From the NCBI GenBank assembly GCA_014238425.1, contig JABABD010000017.1:1-64000 (forward strand): a stretch of 64,000 nucleotides of DNA, read 5' to 3'. Positions 17,459-25,970 of this stretch are shown one piece after another (position 1 is the first letter of the stretch; every line of letters starts with the position of its first letter). The position numbers and the translations under genes were made by a program. This DNA is from Flavobacteriaceae bacterium. GTDB taxonomy: Bacteria; Bacteroidota; Bacteroidia; Flavobacteriales; Flavobacteriaceae. A model generated the notes under the pieces. That model was not told the DNA's origin, did no database searches, and saw only the letters and a list, made by a program, of their open reading frames with translations.

Positions 17459-17956
17459 TTATAAAACCGCCTTCTTCTTTAATCTCAAATCTGCTAGTCG
17501 TTGCTCAAACGATAAAATTCCTTCAATAGGATTGTTCACTTTTTTAAAAAATGCCATTAACTCAGGAGAGTGTTGCTCTCGATTTTGTTTCAACAAATTA
17601 AAATGCACGAATCCACACCATATAATTGCTTTTAACTCACTTTTATCTTCATTGTACATACGCATTTCTACATGTAATTCTGAATTAGTGTAATGCACTA
17701 ACTGTGATTCTATAGTTACGGTTTCCATCAAGAATGCTGGCTTTAAATACGCAATCTGATTACTAGAAGATACCCAACTTTTTCCAACGGTCTTGGCCAT
17801 TTTATAAATGTCAATATCATAGTGCTTTATAAGCATGTCTTCACGGTGATTCATGAAATAATTAATGTAGCTACCATTGTTTAAGTGATTAAAGGGGTCG
17901 CAATCCTGAAATCTTATTTTGGTTTGATTAGAAACGATGTTTGGAAAATTTGTCAT
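17459..17956 (-). CDS. Acyl-CoA thioesterase, hotdog fold (4HBT-like)
   Basis: The 165-residue cytoplasmic protein has the hotdog signature TKIRFQDCDPFNHLNNGSYI near the N-terminus, followed by YFMNHREDML. The rest alternates beta strands typical of 4-hydroxybenzoyl-CoA thioesterase relatives. It probably hydrolyses an acyl-CoA; the chain is unknown. Immediately upstream, at 17971-17990, is a 20-bp palindrome identical to one in front of tetR, so repression by the adjacent TetR regulator is likely. It lies 51 bp downstream of tetR on the same strand. Confidence 0.88.
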   Translation of the reverse strand: MTNFPNIVSNQTKIRFQDCDPFNHLNNGSYINYFMNHREDMLIKHYDIDIYKMAKTVGKSWVSSSNQIAYLKPAFLMETVTIESQLVHYTNSELHVEMRMYNEDKSELKAIIWCGFVHFNLLKQNREQHSPELMAFFKKVNNPIEGILSFEQRLADLRLKKKAVL

Positions 17957-17970
17957 TTGTATAGAGTTTT

Positions 17971-17990
17971 AATATACCAATCGGTATATT
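17971..17990. promoter_or_regulatory. TetR-type operator 1
   Basis: AATATACCAATCGGTATATT has 8-bp inverted arms (AATATACC / GGTATATT) around a 4-bp centre. It matches the kind of site bound by TetR-family dimers and lies 15 bp before the thioesterase ATG. The same 20 bases occur at 18623-18642 in front of tetR. Confidence 0.8.
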
Positions 17991-18007
17991 ATTGATTAAA
18001 AAAATAG

Positions 18008-18604
18008 TTAAACCTTTAGTTCGTTAGTAATTATCTGATCAATATGATTCGTTGTTTCTTTTAGATAGGAATCATCGTTCATGGTATATGTCATAAAAAT
18101 GGCCCCTTGAAACATAGTGTCTATACGCTTCGCATAGGTCATGGCATTTATTTCAGTGCTAATTTCCCCAGCCTCAATGCCCTTTTCAATCAGTGTTGTT
18201 AATTGATCTTGAATCTTATCCACAACTTGACGAACACGTTCCATTAGAGCAGAATTTTGATTATTGGCATCCACACCTACATTTATCACAGGGCAGCCTC
18301 CTAATTGCTGACTATAGTCATAATAATTTCTATAAAAATCTGAGATCAGAAAGAGTTTTTCTATGGGAGAATCACTTGATTGTAAATGATTTCCAATACG
18401 CATCAACAAGCTTCGTACATTAAAATTAAATGCCTGAATAGCCAATTCTTCTTTATTTTCAAAATGACCGTAGATAGCCCCTTTGGTAAGGCCAGTCGCT
18501 TCTGTTAAATCACTAAGACTCGTAGCAGCGTACCCATTTTGATTGAAAATTGGCGCAACAGTTTTTAAAATATGCTCTTTGGTGAGTTCGGCTTTGGTTA
18601 ACAT
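18008..18604 (-). CDS. TetR/AcrR family transcriptional regulator
   Basis: The 198-residue protein has the N-terminal TetR helix-turn-helix at about 8-55: HILKTVAPIFNQNGYAATSL, then LTEATGLTKGAIYGHFENKE. The C-terminal ligand domain is divergent, with GGCPVINVGVDANN at about 101-114, as in the YcdC/TetR_C subgroup. It should repress its own gene and the thioesterase gene, because identical palindromes lie in both upstream regions. The ligand may be an acyl-CoA or fatty acid, inferred only from the neighbour. Confidence 0.93.
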   Translation of the reverse strand: MLTKAELTKEHILKTVAPIFNQNGYAATSLSDLTEATGLTKGAIYGHFENKEELAIQAFNFNVRSLLMRIGNHLQSSDSPIEKLFLISDFYRNYYDYSQQLGGCPVINVGVDANNQNSALMERVRQVVDKIQDQLTTLIEKGIEAGEISTEINAMTYAKRIDTMFQGAIFMTYTMNDDSYLKETTNHIDQIITNELKV

Positions 18605-18622
18605 AGATACGAATATATAAAA

Positions 18623-18642
18623 AATATACCAATCGGTATATT
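18623..18642. promoter_or_regulatory. TetR-type operator 2
   Basis: An exact copy of the 20-mer at 17971-17990, here extended by one more matched pair (18622-18643). It lies 18 bp before the tetR ATG and 49 bp before the mqo ATG. It sits just upstream of a weak mqo -7 box (TATATTTA at 18667-18674), so it could control both divergent genes. Confidence 0.8.
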
Positions 18643-18691
18643 TAATAGAGAAATAAAATACTTGTCTATATTTAGGTAAAAATAAAATAGC

Positions 18692-20179
18692 ATGGCAGAA
18701 GCATCGATTAACGTTAACAAGGAATATGATTTAATATGTGTTGGAGGAGGTATTATGAGTGCTACTTTAGCTTTGTTGACTAAATTGGTACAACCAGAAC
18801 TTAATATTCTTATTCTAGAACGTTTGGATGCAGTAGCAAAAGAAAGTTCAGCAGCTTGGAACAATGCTGGTACTGGGCATTCAGCTTTATGCGAATTGAA
18901 TTATACTCCTGAAACAGAAGAAGGTACTATAAATTGTGATAAAGCCTACAAAATTTATAGCCAGTTCGAAATTTCTAAACAATTCTGGTCTTTTCTAGTG
19001 GAGAAAGGAGCGATGTCATCAATAGATTTTATTCATTCTGTTCCACATTATAGTTGGGTATATGGTGAAGAAAATGCTGAGTTTCTTGAAAAACGTTTCG
19101 AAGCATTGAAAAATCACTCCATGTTTTCTGATATGGAATTTACTAAAAGCAAGGCTAAGATGGAAGAATGGTTTCCTCTGATCATGAAAGATAGGGGTGA
19201 AGAAGAAGTGATGGCAGCGACAAAGATGAGTAATGGTACCGAAGTGAATTTTGAGCAATTAACAACTCAGCTTTTCAAGATTTTAGAGGACGAGTTTAAT
19301 ACTCCAGTTCATTGCCATATGGATGTGCTGGACATTGACCCAGATGATAATGTTGAATGGTCCGTTGAGGTCAAGAATAGAGAAACCAAAGCAGTGAATC
19401 ATTACGATGCGAAGCACGTGTTCATTGGAGCAGGAGGAGGAAGCTTGTTATTGTTGCAGAAAGTTGAAATAGAGGAGAAGGATGGTTATGGTGGCTTTCC
19501 TGTAAGTGGCGAATGGTTGGTTTGCAAGAATGAGGATATCATTCAACAACATCATGCAAAAGTGTATAGTAAAGCTGGTCCAGGAGCACCACCAATGTCC
19601 ACACCTCATTTAGATACGCGATATATTAACGGAAAACGGGAGCTGCTGTTTGGACCATTTGCAGGATTTAGCCCAAAATTCTTGAAGGAAGGCTCTAATC
19701 TAGATTTAGCTAAGTCTATTAAGTTCGATAATATTCCTTCCATGCTTGGAGCTTTTTGGCATAACTTGCCATTGACCAAATATTTACTTGAACAAGTCAC
19801 CATGTCTCATGATGATAGAATGAACGACTTACGGAATTTTATAAAAGATGCCAAAAGCGACGATTGGGAAATCATGGTAGCTGGACAACGAGTACAAATA
19901 ATTAAAAAGGATGAGTATGAAGGCGGAAAACTGCAATTCGGCACCGAAGTGGTGCATAGTAGAGATGGTAGTATTACGGCATTGTTGGGAGCATCCCCAG
20001 GAGCTTCAACAGCGGTTCATGTGATGCTAGAAGTATTGGAAATAGCATTCCCCGAAATAGTTCACTCTAAAGAAGGAAAAGAGATGCTTAAGCAGATAGT
20101 GCCTTTTTGGAAAGAGGATACCAATGAAGATCTCCTAAAAAAACATATGAAGCGATGTAAGCAGACATTGCAGCTTTAG
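18692..20179 (+). CDS. mqo: Malate:quinone oxidoreductase
   Basis: The 495-residue membrane-associated flavoenzyme oxidises malate to oxaloacetate and passes electrons to quinone, bypassing the NAD-linked enzyme of the citric acid cycle. The FAD-binding motif is DLICVGGGIMSATLALL (GGG at 18-20). Family landmarks include SSAAWNNAGTGHSALCELNY, GGFPVSGEWLVC, VYSKAGPGAPPMSTPHLDTR and GASPGASTAVHVM near the C-terminus. Length is typical. Its stop codon overlaps that of the converging 20176-20550 gene. The operator in its upstream region hints at control by the divergent TetR. Confidence 0.96.
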   Translation: MAEASINVNKEYDLICVGGGIMSATLALLTKLVQPELNILILERLDAVAKESSAAWNNAGTGHSALCELNYTPETEEGTINCDKAYKIYSQFEISKQFWSFLVEKGAMSSIDFIHSVPHYSWVYGEENAEFLEKRFEALKNHSMFSDMEFTKSKAKMEEWFPLIMKDRGEEEVMAATKMSNGTEVNFEQLTTQLFKILEDEFNTPVHCHMDVLDIDPDDNVEWSVEVKNRETKAVNHYDAKHVFIGAGGGSLLLLQKVEIEEKDGYGGFPVSGEWLVCKNEDIIQQHHAKVYSKAGPGAPPMSTPHLDTRYINGKRELLFGPFAGFSPKFLKEGSNLDLAKSIKFDNIPSMLGAFWHNLPLTKYLLEQVTMSHDDRMNDLRNFIKDAKSDDWEIMVAGQRVQIIKKDEYEGGKLQFGTEVVHSRDGSITALLGASPGASTAVHVMLEVLEIAFPEIVHSKEGKEMLKQIVPFWKEDTNEDLLKKHMKRCKQTLQL

Positions 20180-20550
20180 TCCCTGACTAATTGAATTTGT
20201 GGGCCATCTGCTTCAGGGTGATCTTGCACAATCAATCCTTCCTCGTTAAAATAATAATCATAGGTAACAGACAATAGCGTAATGGTGTTGTTAGTGAGTG
20301 TAATGTTATAAACACCAGTATCCGGGATAGTATGAAGATCTTCTAGGACATTGTTCTGTACTGTAAGCGTACTGGTAGCTATGTCAAAATTCCAGAGATG
20401 CTGTCCTATTTCCAGATCCACTGGCTGGCATTCACAACTTACATAGATTAGATTCCATTGACCAGCTAAGCGACTATCTAGAGTATCATCATCATTAGAG
20501 CAAGAAATTGTAATAACAACCAAGAGAAAAAGAAAAAATTGACGTTTCAT
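20176..20550 (-). CDS. Small lipocalin-like lipoprotein
   Basis: The 124-residue protein starts at the ATG at 20550, which gives a clear lipoprotein signal (MKRQFFLFLLVVITISC). A longer frame to 20631 adds 27 residues without a signal and overlaps the amidase stop. The lipobox Cys17 is followed by SNDDD, similar to the flavobacterial lipoprotein export signal that sends lipoproteins to the cell surface. The body (LAGQWNLIYVSCECQP, TLTVQNNVLED) resembles the small lipocalin-like families of Bacteroidota. Ligand unknown. Confidence 0.75.
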   Translation of the reverse strand: MKRQFFLFLLVVITISCSNDDDTLDSRLAGQWNLIYVSCECQPVDLEIGQHLWNFDIATSTLTVQNNVLEDLHTIPDTGVYNITLTNNTITLLSVTYDYYFNEEGLIVQDHPEADGPQIQLVRD

Positions 20551-20627
20551 ACTATATCTTTTTCTTAAGATGATGAGGTCATTGAAAGGTTGCGTACCAA
20601 ATTTCATGTATTTCAGTCTTGAATTAT

Positions 20628-21671
20628 TCAATCTTGCTCAAAATCTAGTATTAAACCTTCAGCAATCCATTTGGCCATGGCATCACGATTTTCATAATCC
20701 AGAATACGCTTTTGGTCTTTTGAATTTCGTATGTTGCCTAATTCTATGTAAGTCATAGGAGGAAGCGTATTTTGCACCATATACAAGTTTCTTGTGCTAA
20801 TGGCACCAGTATATTCTCTATTTGGCTGATAGCGTGCATACTTATTCTTAAAAGTATTTTGGATATTTTTTGCCAAACGCTTGCCATTTTTACTGAGCTT
20901 ATGATGATAAAAAAAAACATCAATGTTTTTACCTACACTTCTACTATCCACATGCGTGACAATTAATCTCCGATAGCCTTTATGTTTTCTGTATAAATCG
21001 TTCACAATATCTGTACGCTGTTTTAAACGTGCTTTTTGCCGTCGGGGAATCGTTTTATCTCTATAGCTAAGTTCATCATGGTCAATGTTAAGAACTTTCT
21101 TATCCCTTATTCCATCATCTAGGTCTTTAATAATAATATGGACTTCAGCACCTTGAGCAATCAATTTTTTTGCCAAGCGAAGTGTCACATCATAAGCATA
21201 TTCATCTTCCGATATAATCTTGCTGTTATATTTAGCCACTGCTCCCGGATCTGGACCGCCATGACCCGAAACTAGATAGTATGTAGCACCTTTTAGTTTG
21301 TTGCTTTTTACGACTATCGTATCATTTCCTTTACCAAATAGGGGCATTATGATTTGGTTTAAATCCAATATCTCTATTGCCTCTGTAATTGGCGAGCTAT
21401 CTATAGGTTTTTCCTTAATCAATGAATTAAGACTCTCATTAATGATAGGTAATTTGTATGTGTGACCAGCGTATAATTTATTTTCTGACCCAAGCTTATT
21501 TTTATTTATTTCAATAAACTCTTTATAAAATTTAACTGGGTCTAGTCCATTATTCCTTAGTATGGAATATACACCATCTCCTTTATTGGCAATGACTGTT
21601 TTAGAAGCAGTTTGCGCTATTGAAAGTGTCATGAAAGACAGGAATATATAAAAGAAACTAATTTTTTTCAA
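20628..21671 (-). CDS. N-acetylmuramoyl-L-alanine amidase with LysM domain
   Basis: The 347-residue exported enzyme has a signal peptide (1-20), a LysM peptidoglycan-binding domain (about 26-75: GDGVYSILRNNGLDPVKFYK, KLYAGHTYKLP) and an amidase_3 zinc domain. The zinc and catalytic motifs are VSGHGGPDPGAVA (H137), SEDEYAYDV (Glu near 157), a second His in IVTHVDSRS, and the terminal Glu in YIELGNIRN. It should cleave the amide between muramic acid and the stem peptide, in cell separation or wall turnover. A 13-bp inverted repeat lies upstream (21680-21751). Confidence 0.93.
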   Translation of the reverse strand: MKKISFFYIFLSFMTLSIAQTASKTVIANKGDGVYSILRNNGLDPVKFYKEFIEINKNKLGSENKLYAGHTYKLPIINESLNSLIKEKPIDSSPITEAIEILDLNQIIMPLFGKGNDTIVVKSNKLKGATYYLVSGHGGPDPGAVAKYNSKIISEDEYAYDVTLRLAKKLIAQGAEVHIIIKDLDDGIRDKKVLNIDHDELSYRDKTIPRRQKARLKQRTDIVNDLYRKHKGYRRLIVTHVDSRSVGKNIDVFFYHHKLSKNGKRLAKNIQNTFKNKYARYQPNREYTGAISTRNLYMVQNTLPPMTYIELGNIRNSKDQKRILDYENRDAMAKWIAEGLILDFEQD

Positions 21672-21679
21672 GTGGGATC

Positions 21680-21751
21680 AACAGTTTAAAAGAATAAGAT
21701 ACTATTTATCTTGATAAAGGTTGAGGTTTAAAAACGAACTTTTAAACTGTT
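21680..21751. repeat. 13-bp perfect inverted repeat upstream of the amidase gene
   Basis: AACAGTTTAAAAG (21680-21692) and its exact reverse complement CTTTTAAACTGTT (21739-21751) are separated by 46 bases. The pair lies 9 bp before the amidase ATG. It could form a long-looped hairpin in the leader or be a split binding site. Confidence 0.55.
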
Positions 21752-21774
21752 TGTTATGAGATTTGAATAAAAAT

Positions 21775-21817
21775 GAAAAGCAACGCGCATTTTCCTAAGA
21801 AATTTACGTTGCTTTTC
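21775..21817 (-). terminator. Candidate terminator downstream of clpB
   Basis: On the minus strand an 11-bp perfect stem (GAAAAGCAACG / CGTTGCTTTTC, arms 21817-21807 and 21785-21775) encloses a 21-base loop and is followed by ATTTTTATT. The long loop makes it a less certain intrinsic terminator. Confidence 0.5.
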
Positions 21818-21866
21818 AACTAACCAACCACTATTAAGACTGATTTAATTTAGAATTGTTACAATT

Positions 21867-24473
21867 TTATTTTTTTTCTCTTACCAAGTCATCTTGATTC
21901 CTGAATACTAACTTGTCATCAAAGGCATCTAAAAGAATAATGCTATCAGTCGTGACTTTACCAGAGAGTATTTCTTTGCTCAATTGATTTAGCACCTCTT
22001 TTTGTATCACACGCTTAACAGGTCGTGCACCATATTCGGGATGGTACCCTTTTTCTGCCAGATATTCAATGGCTTCATCAGTAGCATCAAATGTGATGCC
22101 TTGCTGGGCAATCATTTTGGTAACACCTTTTAGTTGCAAACCAACGATGTCTTTTATATTTTCTCTACTTAGAGGTGTGAACATAATGGTGTCGTCAATT
22201 CGGTTCAAGAACTCTGGACGAACGCTTTGTTTCAACAAAGCCAAGACATCGAGTTTAGCTGTTTCAATCGCAGAATCAATATCCTTTGTGGCTTCAAACC
22301 GCTCTTGAATAATATTACTCCCTATATTACTGGTCATGATAATGATAGTATTTTTAAAATCTGCCACGCGACCTTTATTGTCGGTCAGCCGACCTTCATC
22401 CAATACTTGCAATAAAATGTTGAAGATATCTGGATGTGCTTTCTCGATTTCATCAAGTAATACGACTGAATATGGCTTTCTTCTCACAGCTTCAGTAAGC
22501 TGTCCGCCTTCATCGTACCCTACATATCCTGGAGGTGCACCTACCAATCTGCTAACGGCATGACGCTCTTGGTATTCACTCATATCAATACGTGTCATAG
22601 CATTTTCGTCATCAAAAAGATATTCGGCCAAGGCTTTTGCCAACTCCGTTTTACCAACACCAGTTGTTCCAAGAAATAAAAAGGTGCCTATTGGTTTTTG
22701 AGGATTCTGTAATCCAGCTCTCGAGCGTCTTACGGCATCACTTACAGCAATGATAGCTTCTTCCTGACCTACGACGCGCTTATGAAGTTGATCTTCAAGT
22801 TTTAGCAATTTTTCTCGATCGCTTTGAAGCATTTTCGTCACAGGAATACCTGTCCATTTTGCAACAACTTCAGCGATATCATCATAAATAACTTCTTCTT
22901 TTATGAGTGAGTTACCTTGCTGATTAGAAAGGGTTGCCTGATGAGCTTCAAGCGCTTCTTGAGCTTCCTTTATTTTTCCATATCTAATTTCGGCTACCTT
23001 GCCATAATCACCTTCACGTTCAGCCTTTTCTGCTTCTAGTTTGAAGTTTTCGATATCTAGCTTTGTGTTCTGTATGTTATCAACAACTTCTTTTTCACTT
23101 TTCCATTTGGCATTTATTTCGTTGCGTTCTTCTTTTATGTTTGCTAGGTCAGAGCGTAGAGATTTCAATTTCGTTTCATCTTTCTCACGCTTTATAGCTT
23201 CAATCTCGATTTCCAATTGCATTATCTTTCTGTCTAAGACATCCAATTCTTCTGGTTTGGAATTTATTTCCATACGCAGTTTCGAAGCGGCTTCATCCAT
23301 TAAATCGATGGCTTTGTCAGGCAAGAATCTATTAGTGATATAGCGTTCAGAAAGTTCTACTGCACCGATAATGGCTTCATCTTTTATGCGAACTTTATGA
23401 TGTGTTTCGTATTTTTCTTTGATGCCTCGAAGTATTGAAATTGCACTTTCGGTATCTGGTTCGTCAACCATGACTTTCTGGAAACGACGTTCTAGTGCCT
23501 TATCTTTCTCAAAATATTTTTGATATTCATCAAGTGTCGTTGCTCCAATTGCTCTTAATTCACCTCTAGCTAAAGCTGGCTTTAATATGTTTGCGGCATC
23601 CATGGCACCTTGTCCACCACCTGCACCAACCAATGTGTGAATTTCGTCTATGAATAGGACTATATCTCCATCGCTTGTCGTCACTTCCTTGATGACGGCT
23701 TTTAATCGCTCCTCAAACTCTCCTTTGAATTTCGCGCCTGCAATTAACGCACCCATATCCAATGCAAATATTTGTTTGTCTATTAGATTTTCAGGAATGT
23801 CTCCATCTATGATTCTGTGAGCTAAGCCTTCGGCAATGGCTGTTTTTCCTGTTCCTGGTTCTCCAACAAGTATTGGATTGTTCTTGGTTCTGCGTGATAA
23901 TATTTGAAGGATGCGACGTATTTCCTCATCACGACCGATAACTGGGTCTAATTTTCCATCTTTGGCTAATTGGTTGAGATTCTTGGCGTATTTATTTAAG
24001 GAATTGTAGGTGTCTTCTTGATTTTGAGAAGTCACTCGATCTCCTTTACGTAGTTCTTCAATAGCTGCTTTTAGTCCTTTTTCGGTGGCGCCTTGATCTT
24101 TTAGCATCTGAGCAATCTTGCTTTTCGATTTGAAGATGGCACGTATTAAATGTTCTATAGAAACAAATTCATCATTCATTTTCTTGGCAATAATGGAAGC
24201 CTCATTTAGCGCTGTTCCAGCATCCCTTGATAAAATGATATCAGAACCTGTTACTTTTGGAAAGCTTTCCAGTTGCTTATCTAATGTCTGTTCAAGTATT
24301 TGCACATTCACGTTTAATTTCTTCAATATAAAAGGCAATACATTTTCATCTACTTCGAAAATGGCTTTCATTATGTGCTCATTCTCGATTTGTTGATGAC
24401 CAAAACCTTGAGCTAGCTGCTGCGCTTGCTGAATGGCTTCTTGAGATTTTATGGTATAATTATTAAAATTCAT
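21867..24473 (-). CDS. clpB: ATP-dependent disaggregase ClpB
   Basis: The 868-residue Hsp100 chaperone resolves protein aggregates together with DnaK. It has the N-terminal repeat domain (1-145), first AAA+ module with Walker A GEPGTGKT (204-211) and [12 protein letters not shown], the middle coiled-coil propeller (about 400-525, charged), and second AAA+ module with Walker A GTTGVGKT (about 605-612) and [12 protein letters not shown]. The ATG at 24473 starts the canonical [21 protein letters not shown] longer frame to 24596 adds 41 residues that do not resemble ClpB and overlaps the divergent ytxJ region. Confidence 0.98.
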   Translation of the reverse strand: MNFNNYTIKSQEAIQQAQQLAQGFGHQQIENEHIMKAIFEVDENVLPFILKKLNVNVQILEQTLDKQLESFPKVTGSDIILSRDAGTALNEASIIAKKMNDEFVSIEHLIRAIFKSKSKIAQMLKDQGATEKGLKAAIEELRKGDRVTSQNQEDTYNSLNKYAKNLNQLAKDGKLDPVIGRDEEIRRILQILSRRTKNNPILVGEPGTGKTAIAEGLAHRIIDGDIPENLIDKQIFALDMGALIAGAKFKGEFEERLKAVIKEVTTSDGDIVLFIDEIHTLVGAGGGQGAMDAANILKPALARGELRAIGATTLDEYQKYFEKDKALERRFQKVMVDEPDTESAISILRGIKEKYETHHKVRIKDEAIIGAVELSERYITNRFLPDKAIDLMDEAASKLRMEINSKPEELDVLDRKIMQLEIEIEAIKREKDETKLKSLRSDLANIKEERNEINAKWKSEKEVVDNIQNTKLDIENFKLEAEKAEREGDYGKVAEIRYGKIKEAQEALEAHQATLSNQQGNSLIKEEVIYDDIAEVVAKWTGIPVTKMLQSDREKLLKLEDQLHKRVVGQEEAIIAVSDAVRRSRAGLQNPQKPIGTFLFLGTTGVGKTELAKALAEYLFDDENAMTRIDMSEYQERHAVSRLVGAPPGYVGYDEGGQLTEAVRRKPYSVVLLDEIEKAHPDIFNILLQVLDEGRLTDNKGRVADFKNTIIIMTSNIGSNIIQERFEATKDIDSAIETAKLDVLALLKQSVRPEFLNRIDDTIMFTPLSRENIKDIVGLQLKGVTKMIAQQGITFDATDEAIEYLAEKGYHPEYGARPVKRVIQKEVLNQLSKEILSGKVTTDSIILLDAFDDKLVFRNQDDLVREKK

Positions 24474-24616
24474 ATATCTGTGTACTTTTGTATTCGTATT
24501 GCTAATTTCAACAACCTTACCAAGTCGACTGAGAGGACAAAATGTCTTTAAAATCAGTAGCTTGCGTGACTTTTTGTCCGTTTGTAAGTTGTCCAAGGTT
24601 TTACGACCTTTATAGT

Positions 24617-25009
24617 ATGGGAATATTGAATAAATTATTTAGTGGTTCGTCTGAACCAAAAGAAGAAAAAATACTGCCTTGGTTAGAACTAACTACCGTT
24701 GAACAATTAGATGGTATTGTAGAAAAGAGTACTACTAAAACGCAAGTGATCTTTAAGCATTCCACGCGTTGTGGGATAAGTCGTATGGTCATGAATCAGT
24801 TTGTTGGGTCTTATGATTTAACAACTGACGACTTAGATTTATACTATCTTGATTTATTGAATTTTCGAGAAATATCTAATGAAGTAGGCTATAAATTTCA
24901 AGTGATGCATGAATCGCCACAAATTTTAGTAATTAAGAATGGAGTGACAGTTGCGCATGCGTCTCATGGCGGAATAAATGAGGTGGATTTAGTGAAGTTT
25001 GTTGGATAG
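24617..25009 (+). CDS. ytxJ: YtxJ-type bacillithiol-system redox protein
   Basis: The 130-residue protein has a thioredoxin-like fold with a single active-site cysteine in FKHSTRCGISRMV (the second Cys of CXXC is Ser). The rest matches YtxJ: LYYLDLLNFREISNEV, then VMHESPQILVIKNGV with the cis-Pro. Such monothiol bacilliredoxin-like proteins are thought to remove bacillithiol from mixed disulfides. The ATG at 24617 is preferred over the upstream frame start at 24542, which adds an unlike Cys-rich stretch. It diverges from clpB; a TACTTTTG box at 24483-24490 might serve it. Confidence 0.88.
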   Translation: MGILNKLFSGSSEPKEEKILPWLELTTVEQLDGIVEKSTTKTQVIFKHSTRCGISRMVMNQFVGSYDLTTDDLDLYYLDLLNFREISNEVGYKFQVMHESPQILVIKNGVTVAHASHGGINEVDLVKFVG

Positions 25010-25043
25010 TTTTCTTATTTGTATTGAATTAATTTCGTTTTAA

Positions 25044-25904
25044 ATGATTGTTTATAGACTCTGCTTTAATTTATTTTTTTTACTATTAATTTTTTCCTGT
25101 AAACCTCAAATAAGTAGCACTGATTTTACAGAAGAGGGAGGTTTTACTAACGGAATCGAAGGCCCTGCAACGGATTATCTTGGGAACATTTATGCCGTAA
25201 ATTTTGAAAAACAAGGTACTATTGGCAAAGTGACTCCAGATGGTTCTAGTTCTGTATTTATAGAGTTACCGAATGGAAGCATCGGAAATGGAATTCGATT
25301 TGGAAACAAAGAACAAATGTTTATTGCGGATTATATGAATCATAATATTCTTGAGGTGGATATGAAAAGTAAAGCAGTTCGCATATTTGCACATGAAGAA
25401 ACGGTAAACCAACCAAATGACATTGCTATTTCACCGGATAAAACCCTATATGCTAGCGACCCTAATTGGGCTGATAATACAGGAAAATTATGGAAGGTCA
25501 CTAAAGAAAAAGGCTTTGAATTATTAGAAGAGCATATGGGTACTACCAACGGAATAGAGGTAAGTCCAGATGGTAAAAAACTATACGTGAATGAATCTGT
25601 ACAAAGAAAAATATGGGTTTACAATATACTTGATAATGGTTCTATTGCCAATAAGGAGCTTTTCTTTTCATTTAAAGAATTTGGCTTAGACGGTATGCGC
25701 TGCGACGAAAAAGGCAATTTGTTTGTATGTAGATACGATAAAGGCGCCGTCGCTATTATATCGCCTAAAGGAAAAATGATAAAGGAACTCATGCTCAATG
25801 GTAAAAAACCTAGCAATATTACATTCAGTAATGATTACAAGGATTGTTACATTACGATGGCGGATAGAGGATGCATTGAGATTGTAAGTTTAAAATCTCA
25901 TTAA
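25044..25904 (+). CDS. SMP-30/gluconolactonase-like lipoprotein
   Basis: The 286-residue protein has a lipoprotein signal ending in IFSC (Cys19). The body is a six-bladed beta-propeller of the SMP-30/strictosidine synthase type: EGPATDYLGNIYAVNF, PNDIAISPDKTLYASDPNW, TNGIEVSPDGKKLYVNES, GLDGMRCDEKGNLFVCRYDK. Conserved Glu, Asn and Asp residues in these repeats bind a divalent metal in family members, which hydrolyse sugar lactones. The substrate is unknown. It follows ytxJ by 34 bp on the same strand. Confidence 0.88.
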   Translation: MIVYRLCFNLFFLLLIFSCKPQISSTDFTEEGGFTNGIEGPATDYLGNIYAVNFEKQGTIGKVTPDGSSSVFIELPNGSIGNGIRFGNKEQMFIADYMNHNILEVDMKSKAVRIFAHEETVNQPNDIAISPDKTLYASDPNWADNTGKLWKVTKEKGFELLEEHMGTTNGIEVSPDGKKLYVNESVQRKIWVYNILDNGSIANKELFFSFKEFGLDGMRCDEKGNLFVCRYDKGAVAIISPKGKMIKELMLNGKKPSNITFSNDYKDCYITMADRGCIEIVSLKSH

Positions 25905-25931
25905 TTAAGCTTATAACTCTGAGAAATATAT

Positions 25932-25964
25932 AAGAGCTCCCATATTATACATATGGGAGCTCTT
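25932..25964. terminator. Bidirectional intrinsic terminator
   Basis: A perfect 14-bp stem (AAGAGCTCCCATAT / ATATGGGAGCTCTT) with a five-base loop lies between the converging SMP-30 gene and the 25971-27152 gene. TTTTTATTTT follows on the plus strand and an A-rich tract flanks the other side, so it can end transcription from both directions. Confidence 0.85.
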
Positions 25965-25970
25965 TTTATT

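Noticed and set aside
18598..18864. A minus-strand frame overlapping the start of mqo
   Set aside because: It covers the tetR/mqo operator and the conserved FAD-binding N-terminus of mqo, and has no family resemblance.
24474..24596. N-terminal extension of clpB
   Set aside because: [20 protein letters not shown] is the family start; the extra residues are unlike ClpB and lie in the divergent promoter region.
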